Assembly (NCBI GenBank): GCA_029783825.1
Contig: JAREIK010005940.1
Location: 19,493 to 83,492, forward strand
Source: Sapria himalayana
Taxonomy: Eukaryota > Streptophyta > Magnoliopsida > Malpighiales > Rafflesiaceae
Length of the DNA: 64,000 nucleotides
Direction: 5' to 3'
Shown here piece by piece: positions 1 through 16,180 of this stretch (within the stretch, counting starts at the first letter, position 1; every line of letters starts with the position of its first letter). Made by a program: the position numbers and the translations under genes. Below the pieces are notes generated by a model that was given only the letters and a program-made list of their open reading frames with translations, was not told where the DNA came from and did not search any database.

Positions 1-1864
1 GACAGATAGATTGTTTGATAGATAGATAGATAGATAGACAAAACATTATAATGATAGATGGATCAATAGATATACAAATAAATATATAGATAGATAGATA
101 AATAGACATATAAATATATAGAAAGACAAATCGACAGATAAAAAAATAGAAAGATAGACAAATAGGTAGATAAGTAGATAGAGAGATAGACAGATAGATA
201 TATATTTAAAATAGATAGTGAAGAAAATAAATAGACAAATAGAAATATTAATCATTAGACTAATAGATAATAAAATAGATAAAGTGACATATAGTAAGAT
301 AGATAGATAGAAAGATAGAGAAATAGATAGATAGATCAACAGAGAGTTAGAGAGATAGATATACAAATAGATAAATAGATAGATAGATAGACATATAGAT
401 ATACAAATAGATAGATAGACAAATAGATAGATAGATAGATGGGCAAATAGACCAAAAAATAAATTTATAGATAAGAAGATAGTTAGTTAGATTGACAGAT
501 AAATAGATAGACAAATAGATAGATGGACAGATAGATAGATAGACAGATAGATAGATAAATATATAGACAAATAAATAAATAGATAGATAGATAGTTATAT
601 AGATAGATATACAGACAGATATATAGATGGATAGATATACAAATAGATAAATATACAAATATATAAATAGACCCATAGATAGATAGATAGAAGAGCAAAT
701 TGATAGATAGACAGATAAAAATATTGAAAGAAAGATAGATAGCTAAATAGATAGATAGCTAAATAGATAGATAGCTAAATAGATAGATAAATAGATAGAT
801 TAAAATAAAGATAGATAGATTGATAGTTAGCTAGACATATAGACAGATTGATTGATTGATTGATAAATAATAGAAAGATAGAAATAGACAAATAGAAAAA
901 TAGACATATAGACAAATAGAGATATAGATAGATAGAAAAATAGATAAATTGATACATAGAATGATAAATAGTAGATAGATAAATTCATTGATAGGCAGAT
1001 AGATAGATACATACATAAAAAATAGATAAATATATAGATAGATAGATAAATAAAGAAATACATAGAGAAATGGACATATAGATATATAGAGATATAAAAA
1101 TATTGACTAATAAAGAAATACTCAAATAAATTGAGAGACAAATAAAAAGTGAGATATATAGATAGTTATATTGATAGATATAAATATTTATAGATAAATA
1201 GATCTATAAATCGAGCAATAAATAGATATATGCATAGATATATATACAAATAGAAATAATATACAAATAGCTAGAAACACAAATAGATTAATAGACACCT
1301 TGATAGATAGATAGATTAGTAGAAAGATAGATAGATATAATAGATAGATAGATCAATACATAGATAGATAAGTAGATAGACATATATAAAGATCGATAGA
1401 GAGATAGATAGAAAGATAGACAAATAACAAGATATATAGATACACAAATAGATATATAGATAGATAGACTGAGAGCTAGACAAATAGATAGGTATAATAA
1501 TAGATAGCCATACAAATAAATAGATAGATAAATGGATATATAATTAGATAGAAAATAAATTGACTTTAGGTAAATAGAAAGAAGTCAGTTAGAAAGTTTG
1601 ATAGATATATAGTTAGATAGTTAGATATATAGATAGAATTGTATATAGTTAGATTGTTACATAGATTGAAATATAGACATATAGACATTTAAAATAAAAA
1701 ACAAATAAAAAGATAGATATATAGACTAATTGATAAATTGATTAATAGATATATAGATAGATAGAGAGAGATATAGACAGACAGACAGATAGATAGATAG
1801 CTAACTAGCTAGACAGATAGAAAGATAGATAGATAAAAAGTCAAAAGACAAATAGAAATATAGA

Positions 1865-1942
1865 TAGACAAATAGATAGACAAATAGATAGACAAATAGA
1901 TAGACAAATAGATAGACAAATAGATAGACAAATAGATAGACT
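1865..1942 (+). repeat. 12-bp higher-order repeat within the TAGA array
   Basis: The unit ATAGATAGACAA recurs about six to seven times head to tail with almost no variation. It is three tetranucleotides amplified together, so local amplification continued after the four-base units diverged. Confidence 0.85.
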
Positions 1943-2417
1943 AATAGACTAATAATCAAATAGATAGATAGATAGATAGATAGATAGACAGATATATAGT
2001 TATTTAGATAGACAGATAAATAGATAGATAGATATATCGACATGTAGACACATATACATATAGACAAATAGATACATAGATAGAAAGAAGGATAGACCAA
2101 AAGACACATAGACACAAAGATACATAGACTGATAGATAGATTCATAGATAGTCAAATATAATTATAGACTAATAGACAAATAGAAGAATAGATAATTAAA
2201 TAAATAGATAGATAGACACTGATATAGATAGTCAAATAGATAGATACATATATATATAGTTATATAAATAAATAAATAGACACATAAAGAAATATATAAA
2301 TAGACAAATTGACTGAAATACATCTCAATATATAGATAGATTAATTGATAAATAGATAGTTAGATAGATATATAGATAGAAAGATAGACAGATAGATAGA
2401 TAGAAAAATAGATGGAT

Positions 2418-2418
<1 letters not shown>

Positions 2419-2451
<33 letters not shown>
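2419..2451. repeat. (TA)n dinucleotide run
   Basis: An uninterrupted alternating TA run of about 16 units inside the TAGA array. Similar runs occur near 3707-3738, 4372-4402, 8098-8130, 8559-8581 and 9651-9678. Confidence 0.9.
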
Positions 2452-2453
<2 letters not shown>

Positions 2454-2751
2454 AATGACAAATAGACAAATAGAAAGATAGTAGATATAGATATCGATAG
2501 ATAGACATATAGATAGATATATAGATTGATAAATAGATATATCAATGAATAGAGAGATAAATAGATATATAAATAGATAGATAGTTATATAAACAGATTG
2601 ATAATAGATAGCAAGATATTCAGAGAGCATGATAGACACATAGATAGATGCATAGATAGATAGATAGATATGCATATTAACAAATAGACAGATAGATAGA
2701 TTGATAGATATACACTTAGAAAGATAGATAAATAAATTGATAGATCGACAA

Positions 2752-2753
<2 letters not shown>

Positions 2754-2784
<31 letters not shown>
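2754..2784 (+). repeat. (CA)n dinucleotide run
   Basis: A perfect CA run of about 15 units. Shorter relatives lie at 3292-3309 and 24344-24368. These are the only long stretches in the left array that are not tetranucleotide based or TA. Confidence 0.92.
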
Positions 2785-2786
<2 letters not shown>

Positions 2787-3704
2787 TATATAGATAGATG
2801 GACAAGAAGACATATAGATTTATAGATTTAAGGAAAGTTGCTTATATAGACATATAGATAAATAGATAGATAGATAGATATATAGATAGAATGATAAAAA
2901 GATAGATAGCTAGATTAATAGATAGCTAAATTTACCTAAAGACAACTAGATAGATATACATATAAGTAGATACAAAGATATTTAGATAGATAGATAGACA
3001 AAAAGATAGATAGATAGGTAGAAAAATAGATAGATAGATATTTAGATAAACAAATAGATTGATAGGTAGATAGAAAGATAAATATACAAATATGCAAATT
3101 GATAGTTGGAGAGATATAAAGATAGCTAGATAGATAGATATATAAATAGTTAGATAGATAAACAAATAGATAGATAGGTAGATAGATAGATTGAAATATA
3201 GATAGATAGACATATAAACATATAGATAGTTAGATAGACATATAATTAGATAGACCGATAGCCAGATAAAAATATATGTAGATATACTAATACACACACA
3301 CACACACACCCACTAATAGATAGATAACAGAAAGATAGTTAACAGGTAGAAATATATACAGATAGATAGGTACATAGATTGATAGATAGACATTTAGACA
3401 TATAGACAAATATATAGTTTGATAGATCGACATATAAATAGATAGGCCGATAGATAGATAATAGATAGATATATAGATAGAAAGATAGATAGATAAATAT
3501 ATAGACAGATTCATAATAGATAGATATAAAGATAGATTGATAGATAGATAGAAAGATAAACATATAAACAGATAGACTTATAGAAAATTAGATATATTGA
3601 TAGATAGATACATAGACTTATTGACTGATAAATTCAAAGGTAGAGAGTGAGATAGAAACATACCCATAAAAAATAGATAGATAGATAGGTAGGTAGGTAG
3701 ATAG

Positions 3705-3739
<35 letters not shown>

Positions 3740-4366
3740 TAAATCAATAGATATATAGATAGATATATAGATTAAAAAAAATATAAACATTAATAGATAG
3801 GCACATAAACACATATTTAGATAGTAAGATAGTTAGACAGATTGATTCATAGACAGATAGATAGATCTATAGATAGATAGTTAGATAATTAAATAGAAAA
3901 ATAGATAGATATATACACAGATTGAAAATTATAAAGATAGATAGTTAAATAAATAGATAGATTGACTTATAAACTGATAGACTGATAGATAGTTAGATAG
4001 TTAGATAGATAAAAAGATATCTCGATATACATATAGATAGTTAGATAGGAAAATAGACAGATAGATATATAGATATATAGATAGAAATATAGATCGATTA
4101 ACTTATAGAATGATAGGGTAATCGATGGAAAGATAGTTAGACAGTAATATATATAGATAGATTCAATGATAGATAGTTGCATAGAAAGATAGATTGACAC
4201 ATACCCATATTTGCAAATAGATAGATAACCATATATACATACATACATATATATTTGGTTAGTTAGACATATAGATGAATAGAAATATAGATAGACATAT
4301 AAATAGATAGATAGATAGAAAAAATATACCCAGATTGGAAAATAGTTAGATTTATACATAGATTAT

Positions 4367-4405
<39 letters not shown>

Positions 4406-6977
4406 TAAATAGATAGATAGATAAATATTTAAATAGATAGACAAATAGATAGTTAGTTAGTTAGATACGCAAATATATAGATAAATAGATAATAGATAGA
4501 GAGATAGATAGACAGATAGATAGTGAATTAGATAGATTGATAGATTGACAGATAGAAAAATATACATATAGTTAGATAAACAAATAGATATATTACTAAA
4601 TAAATAATTAGATAGACATACACATAGATAGATATAGAGATAGATAGAAGATAAATAGACTAATAGGTTAATAGACAAAAAGATAGTTAAATAGTTAGCC
4701 AGTTCGATAAATAAACATAAATGTAGATAGACAGATAGATTATTAGTTAGTTATTGATTTAGATAGATAGAAAGATAAACAAAAAGATTGATTAAAAGAT
4801 TGGCAAATTAATAGATAGACAAATAGATACATATACATATAGTAAAAAAAACAAATATAATGTTATATATATATGTAAAAATATATTGCTAGATAGATAG
4901 ATAGACAGATACAGATAAATAGAGAGACATATAGATATTTAGACAAATATATAGATAGACATATAGATAGATAGAAAAATAATTTATAGATTGATAGATT
5001 AATAGATAGATAAAAGATGGATAGTTAGAAAGAGAGATAGATAGATTAATAGATAAATAGATAAACAAATAGATCAATAGGCACACTAATAGTAAGACAA
5101 ATAGACAAATAAATAGATACACACATAAATAGATAGATAGATAGATAGGTTGATCGACAGATACATAAATAAATAGATATACAGATTGATAGATGGATAT
5201 AATATTTATATAGATAGATAGAAATATTAACTTATAGACTTATAGATAGAAAGATTGTAAGATAGTTAGATGGATAGACATTTAATGATCGATAGTTAGA
5301 TAGTTACATATTATTGATAGATATAAATATATACATATAGACATATAGACAAATATATGGATAGATATACAAATATATAAATAGACTAATAGATAAATTC
5401 ATAGATAGACATATTGATAGTTACATAGATAGACAAATATACAGATAGACATATTGACAGATAGATAGATAAAAATATAGATAGATAGATAGACATATTA
5501 ATATATAGACAAATTGAAAATTAGGTTTATTGATAAATAGCTAGATAAACACATAGACTTATAGATTGAAAAACTAAAAATCATATCGAGAGATAAAAAG
5601 ATAGACATATATAATAATTAATAGATAGATAGTTAGTTACCTAGATAAATTGAAAAATAGATATATAAATAGATAAAAACATAGATGGATAGATAGATTT
5701 ATAGATAGATAGATAGATACTTAGACAAAAAGATATATATACACATAAACACATATTTAGATAGTTAGATACATAAATTGACTAAAAGATTGATAGAAAA
5801 ATAGATAGTTAGATAGTTACATAATTATCTAGATAGATAGACATATAGAAAGATAGATAAATAGTTAAATAATTTAATAGATAGACAAATAAATAGGTAG
5901 ATAGACAAATAAACATATAGAAATAAAGATAGACATATAAAATGATATACAAATAGTCAGCTAGACTGATGATAAATAGTTAAATAGATAAATAAATAGA
6001 TAAATAGATAAATAGATAAATAAATAGATAGAGAGATAGAAAGATTAAAATAATTGTAGATAAATAAACAGAGAGATAAACTTATAAACTAATAGACTGA
6101 TATACTAATAGACTAAATGATAGTTGGATTGGTATTCATATAAAAATATAGATTGATATAGAAATATAGAGCTAGACACACGTATAGACAGACAGACACA
6201 TAGATAGATGGATTATTTGATTAAATGATAAACTGATAGATTAATAGACAGAAAGATAATTAGAAAGTTAGACAGACAGATAGATAGATATATAGATCGA
6301 TAGATAGTTACATAGATAGATAGATTGACACATAAACATATATACAAATAGATAGATAGACTAGATAGATAGATAGATATATAGATCGATAGATAGATAA
6401 ATATAAAGATATGTAGATAGACATATAGTTAGATAAAAAGATAGATAGAGATATAGACAGATAGATAGTCTAATAGATTAATAAATAGATAGTTAGATAA
6501 AAATTATAAATCCATATACAGATAGACAAATAGCCATATAGGAAGATAGGTAGATAAATAGATAGATATATAGATATTTAGATATATACATAGATAGATA
6601 GATAAATAGGTAGATAGTAAAATATTTACAAATATAGATAGACAAATAGATAGATAGATATATAGATACATAGATAGATAGATAGATAGAGAGATAGATA
6701 GATAGAAAGATAAAGAGATAATAGTTAGATAGATAGATATATAGATAGACAGATAGATAAATAGACAGATATATTGATTGAAAGATAGATATATAAATAG
6801 ATTGATAGATAAACAAATAGACCAATATACATATAGATAGACAAACATACAGATAGATAGATACATAGATATATAGATAGATAGACAGATAGTTAGATAT
6901 TGATATATAGATTGTTAGATAGACACATAAAAACATAGATAGATAGAAAAGAGATAGATAGACAAAAAGAATGATGC

Positions 6978-7008
<31 letters not shown>

Positions 7009-7010
<2 letters not shown>

Positions 7011-7090
7011 TAGACTAATAGGCAGCTAGAAAGCTTGATAGATAGATAGACAAGAAGATGATTAGACTAATAGGTAGCTAGAAAGCTTGT
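7009..7090 (+). repeat. 52-bp tandem duplication
   Basis: The segment beginning ATTAGACTAATAGG and continuing with GCTAGAAAGCTTG occurs at 7009 and again at 7061, with a couple of mismatches. The AAGCTTG core is rare in the array, which makes the duplication easy to see. Confidence 0.8.
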
Positions 7091-8084
7091 TAGATGGACA
7101 GATATATAAATAGTTAGATAGATTATTAGACAATTAGACAATTAGAGAGATAGCCAGATAGAAATATAGACATATTATATAGATTGATAAATTGATAGAT
7201 AAATAGATATATAGATATATAATGAGATAGATAGATAGATAGATAAATAGACAGATAGATAGATAGATAGGCAGATATACAGATAAATAGATATATTGAT
7301 AAATAGATAGACAGATAGATTGAGAGTAGATTAATAGATATACAAATATACATATAGACATATAAATAGATAAATAAATAAATAAATAGATTTATTGATT
7401 GATAAATAAACAGGTAGATAGATTGACATAAAGATAGATATAGAAATAGACAGATAGATAGATAGCTAGATTGGCTTATAGACTAATACATTAAAAGATA
7501 GTTAAATAGTTTGAAAGATAGACAATTCTGAATATAGATAGATATATTGTAAGTTAATTAGTGAATTAGACATATATAAAGATAAACAGATAGAAAATTG
7601 TTAGATTGATAGATAGAAAAATAGATACATATTCAGATAGACAAATAGACAAATAGAAAGTAAGACATATATATATATATATACATATAATGAGATAGAC
7701 ATATAGATAGATAGACAAATAATTAGATAGACAGATAGATAGATGGAAAGATACTTAGACTTATAGATTGATAGGCTAATAGATAGATAGAGAGATAGAT
7801 AGATAGAGATATTGATAGATCGGTAGATAGATATATAGACAAATAGATAGATAGATAGATAGATTGATCATTAGATAGACAGATAGACATATAGATTGAT
7901 AGAGCGATAGATAGATAGACTAATAGATAGTTATACATATTGACATATGGATATATATATATATATCATTAGATAGTTAGACACACATAAAATAGATAGA
8001 TAGATAGACATATAGATTGATAGATACAAAGATAGATTGATAGATAGGTAGAGTAATAGATAGATAGACAAATAGATAGATATA

Positions 8085-8096
8085 CATATTCACATA

Positions 8097-8132
<36 letters not shown>

Positions 8133-8990
8133 GATAGTCTAATAGACAGAAAGATAGTTTGATAGTTAGATGGATAGGTAGTTTGAAAGATATATAGTTA
8201 GATAGTTACATCGATTGACATATAGATATATAGATAGATAGATAAATAAACAGATAGATAGATAGATATATAGAAAGATAAATAGATAGGCATATAGATA
8301 GATAGATATAAATATAGATAAACATATAGACACATAGACATGTAGACAATTAGATAAATTGATATATAGATAGATAAACACATAGATGTATAGAATGATA
8401 AACTAAAAGGAAAATAAACAGATCAAGAGATAGACATATAGACAATTAAATAGATCGCTAGATAATTAGTTAGACAGAATGAAAGATAAATATATAGATA
8501 GATAGGTAGAGTGATAGATAAACAGTCATATAGATAGATATACATATTGACATATGGATATATATATATATATATATATAGATTGTCTGATAGATTAATA
8601 GATAGAAAGATAGTTAGATAGTTAGATGCATAGATTGTTTAGAAAATAGATAGATAGTTACATAGATTGACATATATATATATATATATATATAAACATA
8701 TAGGTAGATTGATAGATATTTAGATAGATAGAAAGATAAATATATAGGCATATAGATTTATAGACATATAGACAGATGGACTTATAGACAATTAGATAAC
8801 TACATAGACCTATATAATGATAAACTAAAATGAAATAAAAAGATAGAGAGATAGACATATAGACAAATATACAGATCAATAGATAATTAGTTAGATAGAA
8901 AGATAGATAAATAGATATATAGATAGAGAGAAAGATAGAAAGATAGATGGATAATCAAATATAAAGATAGCTAGTAAGATAAACAAATAG
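8085..8990 (+). repeat. ~0.42-0.46 kb segmental tandem duplication in the array
   Basis: Landmarks recur in the same order. CATATTGACATATGG followed by a TA run occurs near 8085 and 8543 (an extra partial copy of this landmark is near 7937). AATGATAAACTAAAA occurs at 8394 and 8817. GATAATTAGTTAGA occurs at 8461 and 8882. The offsets of 421-458 bp differ through small tetranucleotide indels. Confidence 0.75.
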
Positions 8991-9647
8991 ATAGATAGAC
9001 AATAGCTAGAGACACATAAACAAATATATAGATAGTCTTATGCATAGATAGACTAATAAAATGATCAAAAATTAGATAGTTAGATAGTTAGATAGATAGA
9101 TAGACATATAGATTGGTATATAGATAGAAGTTACACATTTAAATAGATCGATAGATTAATAGATAGATTGATAGAAAAAGAGACATATAGAAAGAAAGAT
9201 AGATAGACATATAGAAAGATATACAATTACTGAGATAGACTATTGGACAAATAGATAGATAGACAGATAAACATAAAGAAAAATATGTAGAAAGACAAAG
9301 AGACAGACATATAGATAGTTGATATATAGATAGATAAATAAATATCCATATAAGCATATAGATAAATAAATAGATAGCCAAATAGATAAATTATTAAATA
9401 GACCGATAGATAGATTTATAGACAAATAATTAGATAGACAGATAGACAAATTGATAGGTAGATTAATAGATTTTTAGGTAGGCAAATAGACATATAGACA
9501 GTTAGATAGAAAAATTGAATGATCAGTAGATAGACCTAATGATAAATAGACACATAGAATAATATACTTATATACTAAAAGATAGATAGAGAGATAGATA
9601 GATAGACAAATAAAAAAATAGATAAATAGATTGCTAGATAAATAGAC

Positions 9648-9681
<34 letters not shown>

Positions 9682-12600
9682 AGATATACAAATAGATAGA
9701 TAGATAACCTTATAGACATAAAGATAGATAGACTGATAGTATCAAAATTGAATAAATAGATAGAGAGAAAGGCATATAGAAAAATATATAAATAGATAGA
9801 TATATAGATACACAAATATACAAATAGATAAATAGAATGATAGACAAATATCAAATAATCGATAGACATATAAACACGTAAATATAAAGATAAATAGGAA
9901 CATATACAGATAGATCGATATACAAATAGCTATTAGACAGATAGTTTGATAGATAGATAGAAATATTTATAGACAAATAGATATATAGACACATAGACAT
10001 AGATATATAGATAATACAAAGAGAGACAGACATATTGACATTTAGACATATATTAAGTTAAATTGATAGGAAAATTGAGAGATAGACAGATATATAGATA
10101 ATTAAAAAGATAGATTGAAAGATAAAATGAAAGATATGTAGATAGATAAGTGATTGATAGAAATTTAGATAGATAGATAGATAGATAGAGACATAGACAG
10201 ATATTGATAGATAAATAGTCAGATAAATAGATATATATATATATATATATACATATAGACAAATAGATGGATAGATAAATAAATAAATAGATAGACAAAT
10301 ATAAAGATAGACAGGTAGAAAAATAGTCAGATATATAGATATACAGATAGACAAATAGTCAGATAGCTATATAGATAAATATACAGATTGGCAGATAGGG
10401 AGAGAGGCATATAGTTTGTTTGATAGATAGATACACACATATATAGATAGAAAACTAGATAGATAGATAAACAGATAAATAGATTGATTGGTAGATAGTT
10501 AGATAGATAGATAATTAGATAGGCTGATAAATAGATAGATAGATAGACAGATAGATAAACATTAAGATAGATAGGAAGAATGAAAATTAGGTAGATAGCT
10601 AGATAGACAAATAGATTGATAGATAAATAGTTAGACAAATAAACATATAGATCGAAAGACAAAAAACAATTTGTTAGATATATAGAAAGACTAAAAGAAA
10701 TAATGATAATTACATAGTTAAAAAAATAGATAGACATTAGACATATATACATATAAATATATAGATAGTCAGACATTTAAACATATAAATAGAAGGATAG
10801 TTAGACAATTAGACAAATAGATTAATAGATAAATATACAGAGAGATTATTAGCCAGTTAGACAGATAGACAAATATTCACATAGATAGATAGAATAATAT
10901 ATAAGCATATTGATAGTTAAAAATATAGATAAATTATATTTTAGACAGCTATAAAGATCATTAGTTAGATTGATAGATAGATCAATAGATAGATAATAAT
11001 CAGAGAGATAGATAGAAAGATAGCTACATAGATTTATATATAGATAGATAGATAGAAATACAAATTTATAGTTAGACTAGTTGATAGAAAGATAGTTAGA
11101 CAATTTAATAAATAGATAAAGTGAAAGATAAAAAGTTAGATATATGGAAAGATAAATAGTTAGATAGTTACAAATATTGATAGATAAACATATAATATTT
11201 AGATAAATAAATAGATAGATAGATTTATAGACAGATAGATAAATAGATAAATATACATATAGATAGGTAGTAGATAGATAGATAAACAAATAGATATATA
11301 GATAGATAAATAGTCAGATAGTTTTATAGATAGATAGAAAATTGACAGATATATATATATATTTGATATAAAAATTTATATATATATAAATAGATAGTTA
11401 GATAGATAGATAGATAGACAGTAGATAGATAGACACATAGACAGACCGACAGATAGATAGAAATATAGATAGATAGAGATAAAGATAAATAGACAGATAG
11501 CAAGATAGCCATATAGAAAGATAGCTAGACACAAAAATAGATTAATATATAGATAAATAGGTAGATAGATAGATAGTTAGACAGATACAAAGAGGAAGAT
11601 AGATAAATATATAAATAGATTAATAGATATACGTATTGAAATATATAGAGATAGATTGATAGATAGACAAATAAATAGCCATATAGATATATAGATTTAC
11701 AATTAGGTAGATATGATAATAGATAGATAGATAGATAGATAAATAGATAAATATATAGACATATAGACAGACATACAGATAGATAGATAGATAGGTAGAT
11801 ATATATATATATATATAGATAAATAGACAAATAGATAAATAGATATAATAATAGATAGATAAAAAGATAGACTAATAGATAGATAGAATAAAATAAAAAG
11901 AGAGATAGATAGATAGATATATAGATAGACAGAAATAAAGATGTACATTTAGATATATAGAATGATAAATAAATAGATAGATTGATCATTTAGATTGAAT
12001 GTTAGACTTAATTGCAATTTTATAGATAAGCGGATAGATATATGATGGATAACCATATAAATAGACAGATTGACTAATAGACTAATAGATAAAAAAACAA
12101 TTAGATAGTTAGAGAGATAGATAGATATAAAGATAGATAGATCGAAAAATAGATAGATAAACAAAATAATTGATGATAGATAAAAATATAGATTGATAAA
12201 TAAATAGATATGTAGATAGATAGATATACACAAATTCAAATAGATAGATAGATAGTTAGATAGTTAGATAGAAAGATAGATAAATAGACATAGATAGAGA
12301 AAGATAAATAGAAAGATAGATATATAGATGAACATATAGATAGATATACAGATAGTCATATATCTATATATATACATATAGTAGATTGACAGAGACATAA
12401 TAAATGAATGATAGGTAGATAAATAAATAGATAACCTATAGATAGTTAGACAGATAGATAAAGAGAGATAGATAGACAATAGATAGATAGATAGATAGAT
12501 AGACAAATAAATAGAAATATAGATAGATAAATAATTAAATAAATAGATAGAAACTTGGTAGACCAATAGATAGACAAATTGATATAGAGATTGATACATA

Positions 12601-12944
12601 GATAAATAGATAGATATAAAAACATTTAGATAGTCAAATAGATAGATAAATATATAATATATAGATATATAATCAGAATGATACATATAAATAGATAGCT
12701 AGATAAATAGATAGATAGATAGATTGATTGATTGATAAATAGTCAGATAGATAGATAGATAGATATATAGATAGACCGATAGATAGATAGACAGATAGAT
12801 AGATATTTAGATAGACAGATATACATATAGATAGACATACAATTAGACAAGAACCAAACAGACTAATAGTTAGATAGAAAGATAGATTAGATTGACAAAT
12901 AAATAAACAGACAAAATATAAATAGATAGATAGATAGAAATAAA

Positions 12945-13065
12945 GAGAGAAAGAAAGATAGATTGATTAATAGATAGATATATAAATAGATAGATATATA
13001 GAGAGAAAGAAAGATAGATTGATTAATAGATAGATATATAAATAGATAGATATATAGAGAGAAAG
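12945..13065 (+). repeat. 56-bp tandem repeat
   Basis: GAGAGAAAGAAAGATAG starts at 12945 and 13001, and a shortened copy starts at 13057, giving a 56-bp period. The two complete units are nearly identical. Confidence 0.85.
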
Positions 13066-15994
13066 ATTGATTGATAGATACATTGACAGAGAGATTGATA
13101 AACACCTAGATAGATAGATAGATTCTTAGACAGATAGACAGTTAGATAGATAAATTGATAGAAAATAGATAGACATACAAATAAATAGATAGATAGATAT
13201 ATAGATATATTGATATATACATAGATAGACTAGTAATTAGATAAATAGATAGATAGATAAATATACAGATAGATAAATATTTAAATAGATAGATAGATTG
13301 AAAGAAAGATAGATAGATACATAGATAAAAAGATATATAGACAGATTGATTGATAGATAGACAAATAAATATATAGATATATAGATAGATAGATAAGCAG
13401 ATAGATATGTAGATAGAAAGACAAATAGATTGACATATAGATTAGATAGTTAGATAGACATACAGATAGACTGTTAGATAGACACATAAACAAACAGACA
13501 GATAGATAGATAAATAAATACATAGATAGATAAATAAATAAATAATTAGATAATTAATTAGACAGATAGATATACATATTGATAGATAGAAAGATTGAAA
13601 AATTGATAGATCAATAGATAGATAGACAGATAGTTATACATAGAGATAAATAGATAGATAGATATATAGATAAAAATATAGATTGATAGATAGATGGATA
13701 GACATATAGATAGATAGATAGATATACAGATAGATAGATAGAGAAAGAGATAGAAAGATATATAGATAGATCGATAGATATATAGATAGATAGATATATA
13801 AATAGATAGCTAAATAGATAAATAGAAATTTAGATAGATGGATAGATCAATGGATAGTTAGAAGGAAAGATGGATGAATAGTTATAAGGATAGATAGGCA
13901 GATAGATATATAAATAATATGATAGATTAATAAATAGAAGAGAGATCAATGGATAGATAGACAAATATATAGATAGATAATTAGATTTATAGATATATAG
14001 ATAGATACATAGATAGATACATATATCGACACATACATAGACTGATAGAAAAATAGATATCGATATAGATAAAATAGATACACAAATAGATAGATAAATA
14101 GATAGATTGGAAAATAGTTAGATAGATAGATATACAAATAGATAAACTTATAGATAGATAAATAGATAGATAGATAGATAGATATACATTTATATAGAAT
14201 GATAAATAAATAAATAGATAAATATAATGAAATAAAGATAGATGGATATATAGATAGATATATAGATAGACAAATAGATAGACAAATAAATAGATAGATA
14301 TATAGATAGATAGTAAGATATATAGACAAAAAGAAAGACAAACATGTAGATAGATTGGGAGACGAATAGATAAAAATAGAAAGTCATGTAGATATATTGA
14401 TATATAGATTGTTTGTCATTTAGGTAGCTTGATAGTTAGATATATAGGTAGACAGAGAGATAGATAGACAAATATACAAAGAGACAAACACACAAATAGA
14501 TAGGCAAATAGATAGACAACTAGATAAACTAACAGATAGATAGATAGATAGTTTGATAGACAAATTTAAAAATAGATAGATAGATATACAAATTCATAGA
14601 AAAAAAGATAGTTAGATATATAGACAGACAAATAGATAGGTAGATAGATAGATAGAGAAATAGATAAATAGATAAAAAGACAAATAGCTAGACATTAGAT
14701 TCATTGATTGATATATAGATAGATTGATAGATAGAATGATAAATAGATTGATAGATAGAATGATAGATAGATTGATATATAGATTATAGACAGATTGATA
14801 GATTGATAGATAAATTGATTGATAGATAAATATATAGTTGATAGTAAAATAGATATATTGATATATAGTAGATAGTAAGATAGATAAATAAACTGACAGA
14901 CATATAGATAGATAGATAGATATATAGATAGATAAATAGATTAAATATAAAAAGAAAGATAGATAGTTAGTTAGATAGATAGATAGACAGATAAATAGAT
15001 AGAAAGATAGATAGACATATAGATAGATAGATAGATAATAGATAGAATAATAGCCAGATAGATAGATAAATAGAAAGATAGATAGAAAGATAGACCGACA
15101 GACAGATGGACAAATGGATAAAAAGATAGATATATAGATAGATAGATATATAGATAGACGAATAGATAGATAGAATAATAGCCAGATAGATACATAGATT
15201 GATAGATAGACAGAAACACACATAGACAGATAGACAGACAAAAAGATAAACAAGTAGATAGACAACAGAAAGATAAATTGATACATAGATAAATATATAG
15301 ATAGATTTAGAGACAGATTGATAGACAAGTATATAGTCAAATAGATAGACCAATAGAATGATTGATTGATAGACACATTTATAAACATATTTATAAATAG
15401 ATTCATGGACAGATTAATAGACAGATACTTAGATAGATATATAGGTAGATAAAATGATAAAAAACTTAATAGACAAATAGATTGATAGATAGGCAGGCTG
15501 ATCGACAAATTATTAGATAGATAGATAGAATGATAGATAGAGAAATAGATAAGCAGATATATAGATAAAAGATAGATATATAGATAGATAGATAGATAAA
15601 TAGACAAATATACATACATATAGATAGATAGATAGACCTACACATAGATAAAAATATAGATAGACAGATAAATAGACAACAAGTTAAATTGAAAGATTTA
15701 TTGAATAATAGATTAAATTATAGATAGATTACTAAATAGATTGATAGATGATAGATAGACATAGAGATAAAATGATAAATATATAGATAGATAGATATAC
15801 AAATAAATATACAGATAGATAGAAAAATTGATAGACAGATAGATAGACATATAGATATTTAGATAGATATACATTTAGATAAATAGATAGATATATACAT
15901 AGATAATAATTTAGATAGACAGATAGATATACATAAAGATTGACAAATAAATAAAAAGATAAGTAGACAACTAGATAAACAGATAGATAGACAA

Positions 15995-16180
15995 GCAGAT
16001 AGTCAGCCAGTAAAATAGGGAGATAGTTAGATAGGCGGGCAGATAGTCAGCCAGTAAAATAGGGAGACAGTCAGATAGGCGGGCAGATAGTCAGCTAGTA
16101 AAATAGGGAGATAGTCAGATAGGCGGGCAGATAGTCAGCCAGTAAAATAGGGAGACAGTCAGATAGGCGGGCAGATAGAC
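15995..16180 (+). repeat. 44-bp GC-richer minisatellite, four units
   Basis: Units start at 15995, 16039, 16083 and 16127, and the next copy breaks off after 16171. Each unit contains GCAGATAGTCAGCCAG, then TAAAATAGGGAGA, then AGATAGGCGG. The copies differ at only a few positions. The GGCGGGC core is the most GC-rich stretch in the whole left array. The strict 44-bp spacing shows recent amplification. Confidence 0.93.

Noticed and set aside
14612..15619. Long minus-strand open frame of 335 codons and dozens of similar frames in all arrays (plus strand in the right arms)
   Set aside because: They consist only of Ile, Tyr, Leu, Ser and one-base variants. TATC repeats lack stop codons in all three frames, neighbouring frames are open at the same place, and there is no domain or splice structure.
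15995..16180. Possible CRISPR array
   Set aside because: The 44-bp units are contiguous without distinct spacers, and the context is eukaryotic.
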